A DNA stretch of 64,000 nt. Origin: CAJCJE01 sp035948315. GTDB taxonomy: Bacteria > Actinomycetota > Actinomycetes > Mycobacteriales > Pseudonocardiaceae. The stretch lies in contig DASZJG010000061.1 in NCBI GenBank assembly GCA_035948315.1, forward strand, positions 124,001-188,000. Direction: 5' to 3'. This document shows positions 41,760 to 51,157 of the stretch, one piece after another; positions within the stretch are counted from its first letter, which is position 1, and the number at the start of each line of letters is the position of its first letter. The translations under genes were made by a program, and so were the position numbers. The notes under the pieces were generated by a model that did no database searches, was not told the origin of the DNA, and was given only the letters and a program-made list of their open reading frames with translations.

Positions 41760-43876
41760 AGTTGTTGTGCCTGACCGAGCAGCTGACTCGCCCGCTGGCC
41801 GAGATCGCCTGCCTGCGCCTGGGCGCTTGCCGCGTGGGCACCGGTCCCGCCGGTCAGGATGGCGCGGATCGCCGAGACGAGCTGGTCGCGCTCGACGCCC
41901 AGTTGCCGCAGCGTGTTCTCGATGCGGGTGTATTCGGCGTCGCCCGGGGTGTTGCTCTCCAGCGCGACCGTGGACGCGCGCAACGTGTCCAGGCCGAAGG
42001 TGCCCACCGCCGCGTTGAGCTGGCTGTACAGCCTGCCGAGTTCGATCAGGCTGGCCCGGTCCGCGCCGGACGGCCCGATGCCGAGGTCCTCCAACAGCAC
42101 CCGGCCATCGGAGGCATAGTCGTCGTGCATGCCGAGCAACGCCATCATGGTCGGGCGGATGTCTGTGTGATCGGACCAGGTCGCGTTGTCCACGCCTGCG
42201 CGGGCGACGCCGGGACCGACCAGGCCGAGCCAGGTCGTGGTGATCTGCGGCTGCACGTCACCGTGGTTCCACGCCTCGCCCTGGCCCTCGCTGACGCACG
42301 AGCCCGCGCAGGTGCTCGGGCCGCCACCGATCCAGAAATCGTCGTTGCCGAACAACAGCAGGCTCGGTGTCCGTTTCGGATCTCCGGTCACCAGGTGCAG
42401 CAGCTGTTCCTCGACCGGATCGGCCAGATATCCGGTGAGCGGCACCGTCTTGCCGGTGACCAGATCCGGCGCGGTCAACGCGCCCGCCGTGCGGGCCATG
42501 GTGCGCACGGCCGGATCGGTGCGGTTGGGCTGGTTGTGCACGTACAGCGCGGGCGCGGAGTTCGCGGCCACATCGGTCGGCGTGGTGACGCCCTGCGCGC
42601 CGAGCAGGCCGTTGAGGTTGGCGTCGACCTCGCCGATCTGCTGGTAGGTACACGGAACGTGGACGCCGTCACAACCGGTCGGGCTGGGCGCGCCGCCGAC
42701 GAAATGGTCGCCCTCGTCGGCCGTGACCACGAACAGCGTGTTCGCCTTGGTGATGCCGTGCGCGGCGAGGTCGGTGAAGAACGTCCCGAACGCGGCGTTC
42801 TCCGTACGCAACTGCTGCTCGTAGCCGGTTTCGCCCGGTCCGAACGCGTTGCCGGTCTGCCATGACTCGTGCAGGTCGGCCAGGTAGGTGTAGGTCACCG
42901 GCACGCCGTGAGTCTGCATGTCCAGGGTGTACGCGAGCGCGTTCGTGCCGGTCATGCCGTTGTACCCGGGGAAGCCGACGTTGCCGTTCCCGTCGGTGAT
43001 CACGTTGCCGGACAGATCGCGCACGGGGCCCGAGGGGCTGATCAGCGGTTGCACGAACTTGTTGCCGTACAACGCGTTGAAGCCGTGATAGCCGCCAGGT
43101 TCGGTCGGCAACACGTCGGGTACCGCGCCGGGGGAGTGTGCGCAGGCGGCGGAGGTCGTGGCGCAGTGCACCGCGAGGCCCTCGAAATCGGCGGTCGCCT
43201 TGGCCTGCTGGTTGGGATCCTCGGCTTCCTTCGCCTCCGCCGAGTTCGCGCCGAACACCTGCGGGACATCGGGGGTGGTGTTCTCCAGTTCGGTGTTCGC
43301 CGAAGCGACGCTGCCGAAGTCGCAGCCCGCGCGGGTGTAGGTCACCCACGGCGCGGGCGCGGTCCCGCCGGACGGGTCGACCATGGTCGGCGAGCTGTCG
43401 CCGGCCGGTGCGCCGGTCGCCGAGGAATAGTCGACGATCGGATCGGTCCAGTAAGCGAACGATCCGGCGGTGTCGGTGCCGCCGCCCGGTGTGTAGTAGT
43501 TGTACTCGTTGGAGATCGGCATGCCGTGTTTGTCGCCGTATACCCCGGTTTCGGAGGTGACGATGTCGTCGGCGGTGTGCGAGATCAGCGGAGTGTGCTC
43601 GTGGCTGATCAGCGTGCCGGCGCCGGTGATGAAGTTGAGCAGGTTCGGCCACTGCGCGAGGTCGCTGGGGACGTTCGGGTTGTCCCTGGTGTAGTGCGTG
43701 TTGTCGAACTGGAGGTAGATCACGTGCTGGATCGCGCCGGTCGGGCTGTGCAGCACGCACCCGCCCGAGTTGCTCACCGGCGTGGCCGACGCGGCGGAGA
43801 CCGCGGTGGCCACCAGAGCGACGGTCACGGCGAGCGCGGACAACGGCAGAACCGGGCGCTGTCTGACATACCTCAT
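41753..43876 (-). CDS. Secreted alkaline-phosphatase-superfamily protein
   Basis: 707 residues from the ATG at 43876 (GGAGGG nine bases upstream). The signal peptide is cut near ASATP. Early HVIYLQFDNTHY, central LFVVTADEGDHF and late WSDHTDIRPTMMALLG follow the metal-ligand order of phosphodiesterase/sulfatase-type enzymes of the alkaline phosphatase superfamily. The C-terminal ~120 residues are helical and rich in Ala/Gln. Substrate unknown. It lies alone between two convergent or tandem groups; secretion fits phosphorus or sulfate scavenging, which is inference. Confidence 0.78.
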   Translation of the reverse strand: MRYVRQRPVLPLSALAVTVALVATAVSAASATPVSNSGGCVLHSPTGAIQHVIYLQFDNTHYTRDNPNVPSDLAQWPNLLNFITGAGTLISHEHTPLISHTADDIVTSETGVYGDKHGMPISNEYNYYTPGGGTDTAGSFAYWTDPIVDYSSATGAPAGDSSPTMVDPSGGTAPAPWVTYTRAGCDFGSVASANTELENTTPDVPQVFGANSAEAKEAEDPNQQAKATADFEGLAVHCATTSAACAHSPGAVPDVLPTEPGGYHGFNALYGNKFVQPLISPSGPVRDLSGNVITDGNGNVGFPGYNGMTGTNALAYTLDMQTHGVPVTYTYLADLHESWQTGNAFGPGETGYEQQLRTENAAFGTFFTDLAAHGITKANTLFVVTADEGDHFVGGAPSPTGCDGVHVPCTYQQIGEVDANLNGLLGAQGVTTPTDVAANSAPALYVHNQPNRTDPAVRTMARTAGALTAPDLVTGKTVPLTGYLADPVEEQLLHLVTGDPKRTPSLLLFGNDDFWIGGGPSTCAGSCVSEGQGEAWNHGDVQPQITTTWLGLVGPGVARAGVDNATWSDHTDIRPTMMALLGMHDDYASDGRVLLEDLGIGPSGADRASLIELGRLYSQLNAAVGTFGLDTLRASTVALESNTPGDAEYTRIENTLRQLGVERDQLVSAIRAILTGGTGAHAASAQAQAGDLGQRASQLLGQAQQLG

Positions 43877-43976
43877 GATGCGCACACCCTCCGCTGACAC
43901 CGACGCGTGCTGCGACCGTACGAGGTGTCAGCGGAGGGGAGTGCGAATTCTCGATGACCAGCTGTTGAACCCCTGG

Positions 43977-45332
43977 TCAGCCGGTGACGACCAGCGCGGC
44001 GCTGCCGGCGGGCACGGACACGGTCACTTTCCGCGAACCGACCGGAACCGGCGTCGGCGCCGGGCTGAACGCGCCGCTGACACTCACCGCGGAACCGGCG
44101 ATCGTGACCGCCTTGGCGGACAGCGACGGTGCGGTCAGCACGTACTCCTTGGCCGTGCTCGCCGTCCCGGCCAGGTTGATCGTCGCGCTGATCGCGGAGC
44201 TGCCCTCGTTGTTGACGAACACGTTGTTCCCGACGCCCCAGGCGGTCACGCCGGAACCGCCGGACACCGACGCGCTGTGCAGCGCACCGGTCCCGCCCAG
44301 CACCCAGAGCAGTTCACCGTAGTAGACGCCCTGGACACCGGTCGGATTGAGTCCGGAGTAGACGATCGGCGTGTAGTTCAACGGGAACTGGGTCGAGGTG
44401 CCACCGTGGAAGTTCACGCCCGCGCCGCCCGCTACCGCGACGTCGTACATGTAGTTCAGCGACCACAGTGAGGCCGCCTCCACGTCGCTGACGCCCGCCG
44501 TGCCGCCGTGGTAGTAGGAGTTGGTCTCGGTCATCCGCCACTGCGGGATGCCGTTGGCCTTCTGTGCCTTCTCGTTCGTGGCGAAGGTGCTCGGCAGCCG
44601 GCCCGACGCGGTCGAGGCGAGCATCCCGGAAATCGTGCCCGACGTGTTGCTGCCGATGTAGAGGTGATTGGCCAGAATTGCCAGGCTGTTGGCCTTCTCC
44701 GCCGAAGCGAAGCCGCTGTCCCAGTCGACCTTGTCGCCCTCACCGGGACCGTCGAACACCGCGCCCGGCACCTTGGCCTTGATCGCGGCGACGTAGGACG
44801 CGTACGACGACTGGTACGCGGCCTCGGTCTTGTAGAAGTTCGGCTCGTTGCCGATCTCGAACGCCAGCAGGTCGTTGCCGAGTGCCTGCGCGGCGAACTG
44901 CGCCTCGGACGCGGCATTGGCCGCCGTGTTGGTCTTCAGGTTGATGCCGTAGAGCACCTTCCAACCGGTCGCCTTCACGAATGCCGCGAACTTGGTGACG
45001 TCCGGGGGAGCGATCGCGTTGGCCGACCCGCCCGCGCCGTTCGAGCTCCAGTTGACGATGTCGACGAGGTTGCCGCCGACGCGCAGGACGCTCGGACCGA
45101 GCAGCTTGAACAGGTTCACCAGGTTGGTGTCCTTGGCATCGAACATGCCCGCGCCGATCCGGTCCTTCTCATAGCTGAAGCCGGCGAAACCCGGACTGAC
45201 CGTGCCGGCGCTCGCCGAGTTGACCGAGACGGTCACCGGCGAGGCCGCGTTCGACGCGGCGAAGGCCGATGAACCCCCGAGCGCTCCGACCGTGATCAGG
45301 GTGAGAACCGTTGCTGCTATGGACTTCCGCAC
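43977..45332 (-). CDS. Secreted glycoside hydrolase family 79 (beta-glucuronidase/heparanase-like)
   Basis: 451 residues from the GTG at 45332, chosen for the strong AAGGAGG five bases upstream. Signal peptide cut near AFAAS. The TIM barrel has the acid/base Glu in FEIGNEPNFYK and the nucleophile Glu in RMTETNSYYHGG, and SYEKDRI plus RVGGN near the N-terminus are GH79 features. The last ~90 residues form the usual beta-sandwich. GH79 enzymes remove glucuronic acid or cut heparan-type chains. The gap to the GH105 gene is only 26 bp, so the two are one operon for uronic-acid-containing glycans. Confidence 0.85.
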   Translation of the reverse strand: MRKSIAATVLTLITVGALGGSSAFAASNAASPVTVSVNSASAGTVSPGFAGFSYEKDRIGAGMFDAKDTNLVNLFKLLGPSVLRVGGNLVDIVNWSSNGAGGSANAIAPPDVTKFAAFVKATGWKVLYGINLKTNTAANAASEAQFAAQALGNDLLAFEIGNEPNFYKTEAAYQSSYASYVAAIKAKVPGAVFDGPGEGDKVDWDSGFASAEKANSLAILANHLYIGSNTSGTISGMLASTASGRLPSTFATNEKAQKANGIPQWRMTETNSYYHGGTAGVSDVEAASLWSLNYMYDVAVAGGAGVNFHGGTSTQFPLNYTPIVYSGLNPTGVQGVYYGELLWVLGGTGALHSASVSGGSGVTAWGVGNNVFVNNEGSSAISATINLAGTASTAKEYVLTAPSLSAKAVTIAGSAVSVSGAFSPAPTPVPVGSRKVTVSVPAGSAALVVTG

Positions 45333-45358
45333 TGCAACCTCCTTGTCGCAGAGATGAA

Positions 45359-46453
45359 TCAGCCGGCTTGGTCGGCCGTGCAGCCCATCTTGATCAGTTC
45401 GCTGCCGGCCAGCAGGAAGGCGCCGACACCATAGGACCCGGTCGAGTTCGCGGTGACCGGCTGAGCGGAGGACGGACTGGTGCCCGTGCCCTGGACATAG
45501 CCGAGTGCGCCGTTGGACCGTACCGAGGTGCTCGCCATGGCGTTCCACGCCTTGGTGACCACCGGGCCGTAGGTGGCCGCGTCGAGGATGCCGTTGTTGA
45601 TGCCCCAGGTCAGCGCATAGGTGAAGAACGCGGTTCCGCTCGTCTCCGGACCGGGGTACTGGGTCGGATCACCGAGGTTGACGTACCAGAATCCGCTGGG
45701 CTGCTGAGCGGCCCGCAACGCGGCGGCCATGCTCTGCAGCGTCTGCACGTACGTCGCGCGGTGCGGATCGTTGGCGGGCAACACGTCCAGTACCCGCGCC
45801 AGTGCGGCGGCGACCCAGCCGTTGCCGCGCGACCAGTAGATGTTCTTGCCGGCGAAGGACGAGTCCCGCCACCACAGTCCCTTGTTCGGGTCGAACAGGC
45901 CCTGCTGGGTGTGCTGGAACTCCGCGTACATCTTGGTGAAATCGGCCGGTGTGTTGGTGAGCACGCCGAGTTTGGCGAAGTCCGGCATGGCCATGAACAG
46001 CGCGTCGATCCAGTACCAGTCGTCGACCTTGCTGGAGTTGACCATGCTGGTCACGCTCTGGTTGATCTGCGTGATGTCGCCGGACTGACTCGGGTTCTGT
46101 TGGTACAGCTCGATATAGGTCTGGCCGACGGCCTGGTCGTTCGCGTTGGTGTCGCTCTGGCCGCCCTTGAGTGCGTAGTGGACACCGTTTGCCCAGGTCG
46201 CGGCATAGCTCTGATACTGCTGGCTGTTCAGTGCGCGCGCGGCGGCCATGTCCCCGGTGAAGTAGGCGCCGGTGGTCCAGTCGAGCCCGGTCGGGTGCGT
46301 GTTGTGCGCCAGCCAGTAGTCGTTGACCTTGGTCATCGCGCCGGCGACGCCGGTCGGACAGGCGGGCGCCGCTGCGGCAGGCAGTGGACTTGCCGTAGCC
46401 GTCAGAACGGCCAGGGCGATCAGTGCGGACGTCGTTGTACGTCGATTGCGCAT
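45359..46453 (-). CDS. Secreted GH105-like unsaturated uronyl hydrolase
   Basis: 364 residues with signal peptide cut near AAAAP. The (alpha/alpha)6-barrel motifs of GH105/YteR are present: WYWIDALFMAMPDF with the catalytic Asp, YWSRGNGWVAAAL and the C-terminal GSYGVGAFLLAGSEL. These enzymes hydrate and cleave the unsaturated uronic acid left by polysaccharide lyases. Most GH105 proteins are cytoplasmic, so a secreted one is less common and suggests extracellular final degradation. First gene of the GH105-GH79 operon. Confidence 0.87.
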   Translation of the reverse strand: MRNRRTTTSALIALAVLTATASPLPAAAAPACPTGVAGAMTKVNDYWLAHNTHPTGLDWTTGAYFTGDMAAARALNSQQYQSYAATWANGVHYALKGGQSDTNANDQAVGQTYIELYQQNPSQSGDITQINQSVTSMVNSSKVDDWYWIDALFMAMPDFAKLGVLTNTPADFTKMYAEFQHTQQGLFDPNKGLWWRDSSFAGKNIYWSRGNGWVAAALARVLDVLPANDPHRATYVQTLQSMAAALRAAQQPSGFWYVNLGDPTQYPGPETSGTAFFTYALTWGINNGILDAATYGPVVTKAWNAMASTSVRSNGALGYVQGTGTSPSSAQPVTANSTGSYGVGAFLLAGSELIKMGCTADQAG

Positions 46454-46477
46454 GGCATCCCGTTCACATTTTCACAG

Positions 46478-46495
46478 ATATGACTTCATTCATAT
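46478..46495 (-). promoter_or_regulatory. AT-rich palindromic operator upstream of the GH105-GH79 operon
   Basis: ATATGA-CTTCAT-TCATAT is an 18-bp perfect inverted repeat in an AT-rich promoter zone. A TTTACA at about 46497-46502 (minus strand) would be the -35. It is 25 bp from the ATG, where a GntR- or LacI-type repressor would block initiation. Confidence 0.5.
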
Positions 46496-46558
46496 ATGTA
46501 AACACTCTTCAGGTATGAGAATGCTCTCGGTGACGTTAGTGTCCGGGCGAAGCGGATG

Positions 46559-47704
46559 TCAACGTACGGCGTTGAAGGTGACCGTGACGGTCAGGCCGTT
46601 GGGCTGACCCGGTCGCGCGGAAATGCTCGCACCGTGCGAGTCGGCGATCGCCCGGACGATCGACAGTCCGAGCCCGTGATGCTCGCCGTTTCGCCCGGTC
46701 CGATCGAGCCGCTGGAATGGCTCGAACAGTCCGCGAATCGATTCCTCGGGCACGACCGGACCGGAATTCGCCACGCATACGCTCGACCGGCCATCACTCT
46801 CGTCCGTCCCGACCCGGATGAATCCGCCGGGAACGTTGTGGTCGATGGCGTTGCCCACCAGGTTGCCGACGAGTCGGCCCAGCAGCATCGGGTCGCCGGA
46901 CGTGCGTGCGGGCGCGATGTCGGCTCGCACCGCGAGACCAAGACCATCCACATCGGACACTCGCTCGGCGAGCGCGCGTTGCGCCAGCTCGGCCAGGTCG
47001 ACCGGTTCGACCCGATCGGGACCGCGCTCGCCCTCGGTGAGCGTCAGCAGCCCGTCCACCAGGCCGGCCTGTTCCTGGCTCAGCCGCAGCAGCCTGGCGC
47101 ACGTCGCGCGGACCAGGTCCGGATCGGCGGCGGGGTCGAGCAGAATCTCCTCCAGTAGCGCGTGCTGCACGGTCAGCGGCGTGCGCAGCTCGTGCGCGGC
47201 GTTGGCGGCGAATCGTCGATGCGCGCCGAGTGCCGCGTCCAACCGGGCGAGCAGCCCGTCCACGGTGTCGGACAACTGCCGCAGCTCGTCCCGGCGACCG
47301 GTCGCGCCGAGCCGTTCATGCACGTTGCGCGCGGAGATCCGCTGGATCGCCGCGTTCATCGTCCGCACCGGCCGCAGCACGCGGCCCGCGACCAGCCAAC
47401 CGAGCACGACGGAGAGCACGGTCATGATCCCCAACGCGATGCCCGAACGAACCAGCAACTCGTGCAGTTCGCTCCTGCGCAGCGCGTCGGCCAGCGCGCT
47501 GTCGGCCGGGTCGGGCGGGGGCAGCGGTGTCGAGCCGGAGGTGCCGGGCGCGCGAGTCGCGTTCAACACCGTGACCCGTGGCGCGGTGCTGACCAGCAGA
47601 TAGGTGATGGCCAGCAGAATGGCCCCGGTGAGCGTGCACAGCCCGCCGTAGAGCAGGGTGAGGCGGGTACGGATGAGCAGTGCGCTCCAGCGGCGTGGTC
47701 GCAT
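46559..47704 (-). CDS. Sensor histidine kinase, HisKA type
   Basis: 381 residues. Two membrane segments (about 13-38 and 83-107) flank a short ~45-residue extracellular loop; then HAMP, H-box FAANAAHELRTPLTVQ and ATPase boxes (LVGNLVGNAIDHN, GLGLSIV). It starts three bases after the regulator stop and is the third gene of the hydrolase-regulator-kinase operon. The short loop suggests sensing in or near the membrane. Confidence 0.93.
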   Translation of the reverse strand: MRPRRWSALLIRTRLTLLYGGLCTLTGAILLAITYLLVSTAPRVTVLNATRAPGTSGSTPLPPPDPADSALADALRRSELHELLVRSGIALGIMTVLSVVLGWLVAGRVLRPVRTMNAAIQRISARNVHERLGATGRRDELRQLSDTVDGLLARLDAALGAHRRFAANAAHELRTPLTVQHALLEEILLDPAADPDLVRATCARLLRLSQEQAGLVDGLLTLTEGERGPDRVEPVDLAELAQRALAERVSDVDGLGLAVRADIAPARTSGDPMLLGRLVGNLVGNAIDHNVPGGFIRVGTDESDGRSSVCVANSGPVVPEESIRGLFEPFQRLDRTGRNGEHHGLGLSIVRAIADSHGASISARPGQPNGLTVTVTFNAVR

Positions 47705-47707
47705 CGG

Positions 47708-48361
47708 TCAGATCCGGTACCCGCCGCGCGGCACGGTGTCGATCACCGGCGGATCGCCCAGTTTGGCGCGGAGCCGGTTGATCGTCGACTTCACCGTCGT
47801 CGTGAACGGATCGGTCGCCTCGTCCCATACCCGAGCCAACAGCTCCTCCGCGGATATCACCCGCCCCCGGCCGGCCAGCAGGTACTCCAGCACCGCCAGT
47901 TCCTTCGCGGTGAGCGCCAACGTCTGCCCAGCTCTGCTCGCGGTACGGGTGGCGGGATCGAGGCGCAGGTCCCCGTGTTCGAGCACCGGCGGCAGCGGCG
48001 GTGCGGTGCGGCGGCCGATGGCTCGGATCCGGGCGATCAGTTCGGCGTAGGCGAACGGCTTGGGCAGGTAGTCGTCCGCGCCGAGGTTGAGCCCCTCGAC
48101 GCGGTGGGCGAGCGTGGCCGACGCGGTCAGCATGAGCACCCTGGCCGTCGCCCGTTCGGCGACCAGCCGTCGGCAGACTTCGTCGCCGGACGCGCCGGGC
48201 AGATCGCGGTCGAGCAGGATCACGTCGTAGTCCGTGGTGGCGGCCCGTTCCAGGGCGTCAAGGCCGTCATGGACGACGTCGACCGCCATGCCCTCGCGGC
48301 GCAGCACGCGTGCGATCGAATCGGCCAGTTCGGCATGGTCCTCGACCACCAGCACCCGCAT
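47708..48361 (-). CDS. OmpR-family response regulator
   Basis: 217 residues. The receiver has VVEDH, phospho-Asp in VILLDRDLPG (about Asp51) and Lys in YLPKPFAY; the winged helix ends with STINRLRAKLGDPPVIDTVPRGGYRI. The ATG overlaps the serine-hydrolase stop by one base (TGATG), so translation is coupled. With the kinase it probably controls cell-envelope functions. Confidence 0.95.
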   Translation of the reverse strand: MRVLVVEDHAELADSIARVLRREGMAVDVVHDGLDALERAATTDYDVILLDRDLPGASGDEVCRRLVAERATARVLMLTASATLAHRVEGLNLGADDYLPKPFAYAELIARIRAIGRRTAPPLPPVLEHGDLRLDPATRTASRAGQTLALTAKELAVLEYLLAGRGRVISAEELLARVWDEATDPFTTTVKSTINRLRAKLGDPPVIDTVPRGGYRI

Positions 48362-49521
48362 CAGCCACCCTCCGCTCCCGCTCGCGACGAGGTGATCAGC
48401 TGATCCTGTAGGCGCAGGATCGGTCGCAGGTCGACGTCATAGTTGCACAGCACGACCGCGACCCAGCCGAGGTCGGGGTAGATGCTGATGTTCGTCGTCT
48501 CGCCGGGCGACCCGCCGCCGTGCAGGAGCACGGTCGTGTTGTTCACGATCGCGTTGAGGATGCCGTATGCCTGGAACGGTCCAACCGGACTGGGCACCTT
48601 CGCGCCCGTCATCAGCGCGGTGTACGCCGGGTTGAGCAGGTGTGCGCCGACGAGTGCGTGTCCGAACGCGACCAGGTCCGGTGCGGACGCGCACGCGTCA
48701 CCCGACGGTGTGCCTACGAACGGCTCGTTGGCGCTCACGTCGACGCGTTGCCCGCCGGGCTGGGTGGCGTAGGGGTGCGCGAAGCGCGGGTCGGCTTCCC
48801 GGCGCGGCTTGGGATAGAACCCGGCGCTGGTCATCCCCGCGCGCCCGAAGACGTTGCGCCGCACGTAGTCGTAGTAGGACAGTCCGCTGACCCGCGCGAC
48901 GATCGCGCCGAGCGTGAAGTAGCCGGAATTGCTGTAACTGTAGGAACTGCCCGGTGCGAACAACAGCGGCTCGGCGCGGACGATGTCCAGGCCCGCGTCG
49001 AATTCCTGCGCGGCGCTGGTGAACTCGGGCGCCTGCGTCTGCCAGGCGGCCGAACCGAGGTAGTCGCCCATGCCGGAGGTGTGCGTGAGCAGGTGGTGCA
49101 CGGTGACCGTGCCGGCGATCGCGGCCGGGAAGCCGTCCAGATAGGTGCCCAGCGGCGCGCCGAACTCGATCTTTCCCTGCTGGGCGAGTTGGGTGACGGC
49201 GACGCCGGTGAACGGCTTGCCGTCGGAAGCGAGCGCGTAGATCGTGTCCGGCCCGTTGGGCACGCCGCGCTGCCGATCGGCCATGCCATAGGACCGCGCG
49301 AGCACCGGCACGCCGTGCCGCGACAGCAACACGGTGCCGGAGAACTGGTCCTGCGCGGCGAGTTGGGCGATGAGCCGATCGAACGGCCCACCCGGCAGCA
49401 GATCCTGCGACGGCGGTGTCGGGGGCAGCGGTGTCGGGGCGGCGATCGCGGTCGCCTCAACCGCGATACCGGCAACGAGCGGCGTGAGGCCCAACAGAGT
49501 CAGCATGCGACGACGGTTCAT
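48361..49521 (-). CDS. Secreted class C beta-lactamase-like serine hydrolase
   Basis: 386 residues from the ATG at 49521, giving a Tat-like start NRRRMLTLLG; GTG 49551 is an alternative. The serine-hydrolase motifs are ASDGK (SxxK, nucleophile Ser), YSYSNSGY (YxN) and HGGGSPG near the C-terminus. The family includes class C beta-lactamases, D-aminopeptidases, carboxypeptidases and esterases. Being the first gene of an operon with a two-component system is unusual and hints at a wall- or lactam-related signal. Confidence 0.88.
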   Translation of the reverse strand: MNRRRMLTLLGLTPLVAGIAVEATAIAAPTPLPPTPPSQDLLPGGPFDRLIAQLAAQDQFSGTVLLSRHGVPVLARSYGMADRQRGVPNGPDTIYALASDGKPFTGVAVTQLAQQGKIEFGAPLGTYLDGFPAAIAGTVTVHHLLTHTSGMGDYLGSAAWQTQAPEFTSAAQEFDAGLDIVRAEPLLFAPGSSYSYSNSGYFTLGAIVARVSGLSYYDYVRRNVFGRAGMTSAGFYPKPRREADPRFAHPYATQPGGQRVDVSANEPFVGTPSGDACASAPDLVAFGHALVGAHLLNPAYTALMTGAKVPSPVGPFQAYGILNAIVNNTTVLLHGGGSPGETTNISIYPDLGWVAVVLCNYDVDLRPILRLQDQLITSSRAGAEGG

Positions 49522-49627
49522 GCCAGGAAACCGTAGGGAGGCAACGGTCACACGACGGTCACAGCCGAGCGCACCGGTTTCGCGATTCCGTACTCGTCAC
49601 CGGCCCGAGATCGCTAACGTTTGCGCC

Positions 49628-50563
49628 ATGCGTCACCTTGGTCGTTCCGCCTTACTGGTCACCGTTGCGTGCGCGCTCGCCGCCGCGGGCTGCACGTCGA
49701 GCGCCGACTCCCCGAGCCAGAGCGTCGTCAAGAACGACCCCGCGTTCACCGCGGCCAAACTGCGCGCGATCGACCCGTGCGGCCTTCTCGACCACGACAC
49801 GCTCCACTCGCAGGGTGAACCCGCGGACACCTCCTCCGACGCGTTCGTCGGCACCCCCTCCGGGTTCGACAACTGCACTGTCCACATGCAGACCTTCCAC
49901 CACAGCGACCTGTCGGTGGGGGTCATGGTTGGCGCCGAGACCTCCACGGTCGGATCGCGCACCGTCATCTCCGGAATGGCGGTGCTGGAGGAGGAGAACC
50001 CCGATGAATGCGACGAGCTGATCCTCACCCAGGACCCGAAGATCGGCATCATGGTGCAGATCCAGACCCACTACGGTCCCTGCGTGACGGCGCGCCAGAT
50101 CACCACGGCGATGATCGACCACATCCGGACCAACCCGCCCAAGCGCCAGACCTCCGCGGGTTCGCTGAGCATGCTCGATCCGTGTGACACGGTCGACGGT
50201 CCCACCGCCGCGGCCACGGTCGGGCCCGCGCCACGGGAGACCAGGAAGACCCTGTACACCTGCAATTGGGACGCGGGACCGCTCGACCTGTCCGTGGCGT
50301 TCTGGGTCGGCGACGCCCAGGTGCCGAACTACGGTCAGGCCACGCCCCAGCCGGTCGATCTCGGCGGCGTCACCGGCTACCAGGTCCTGCCCGACAAACA
50401 GTCCTGCGAGATCGGCTGGAACGCGCGGCTCGCCGGGGCGCCGCACCAGTTCGAGGTCGTCTACGTCGAAGTCGAGACGTTGGGCGTGCAGCCGGTCGAC
50501 ACGTGCGCGAAGGCCCTCCCGGCGGCCAAAGCGGTCCTGACCAAGGTGTCGAAGCCGAGCTAG
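49628..50563 (+). CDS. Secreted lipoprotein, DUF3558-like
   Basis: 311 residues from the ATG at 49628. Signal with lipobox AAAGC. Two successive ~140-residue domains each begin with a DPC motif (IDPCGLLDHD and LDPCDTVDG) and contain a conserved Cys (DNCTVH, YTCNWD), the pattern of DUF3558 lipoproteins common in Pseudonocardiales and mycobacteria. Function unknown. A TAACGT hexamer about eight bases upstream may be the -10 of a leaderless transcript. It is divergent from the serine-hydrolase operon. Confidence 0.75.
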   Translation: MRHLGRSALLVTVACALAAAGCTSSADSPSQSVVKNDPAFTAAKLRAIDPCGLLDHDTLHSQGEPADTSSDAFVGTPSGFDNCTVHMQTFHHSDLSVGVMVGAETSTVGSRTVISGMAVLEEENPDECDELILTQDPKIGIMVQIQTHYGPCVTARQITTAMIDHIRTNPPKRQTSAGSLSMLDPCDTVDGPTAAATVGPAPRETRKTLYTCNWDAGPLDLSVAFWVGDAQVPNYGQATPQPVDLGGVTGYQVLPDKQSCEIGWNARLAGAPHQFEVVYVEVETLGVQPVDTCAKALPAAKAVLTKVSKPS

Positions 50564-50568
50564 GCTGC

Positions 50569-50898
50569 TCAGTCCGACAAGCGCGACCCGGCTGGTGACC
50601 ACAACGATGAGCCCGCGACAGCCGTTCCCACCGCGACATCGGCCCCTGGTCGGTGCCCCCCGATAGCCTGGGCGATCGTGGACACCGCCACCGCGACATC
50701 GCGGATCGGGGTCAGCTCCGTGACGACGACGCCGTCGGGGAAGTCCGGGGTGAGCCGGCCTGCGACCTCGATGGCCACCCGGGTCTTGCCGACTCCGCCC
50801 GGCCCGCCCAGGGTGATGAGCCTGTAGGTGCCCTGCCGGGCGAGGTCGACCAGCATGTGCACCAGTCCGCCGCGGGCAATGTTGTGCATGCTGAGCGC
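50569..50898 (-). pseudogene. Relic of an NB-ARC/LuxR-type ATPase
   Basis: On the minus strand the frame reads GTYRLITLGGPGGVGKTRVA, then VAGRLTPDFPDGVVVTELTPI and TIAQAIG, which is the P-loop segment of AfsR/LuxR STAND ATPases. Coding stops soon after, with none of the following Walker B or winged-helix parts and no DNA-binding domain before it. It is probably a leftover from rearrangement next to the intact LuxR gene. Confidence 0.55.
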
Positions 50899-51157
50899 AG
50901 CCGGAGGGCACACCGGAGGGCATTTCTTGTGCGCCTTTGCACGGCTGACGGGCCGTATCTCACGCCTGTGATGACACTCCTTTGTAGGTGCAGGCGTTCG
51001 TTGGGGTGCATGCGGACTTGCGTCTGTTGGGAACCCGAGCGGGCGATGGTCTGGCGGGGAGCGAGTCCGATCCAATAATCGAGGGTTGTGGTGGCTGACG
51101 TCGGTGGCAAAGGCCGCGGCGGATCAGCGAGGTCGACGCTGCGGGGGCGGTCAGGCG

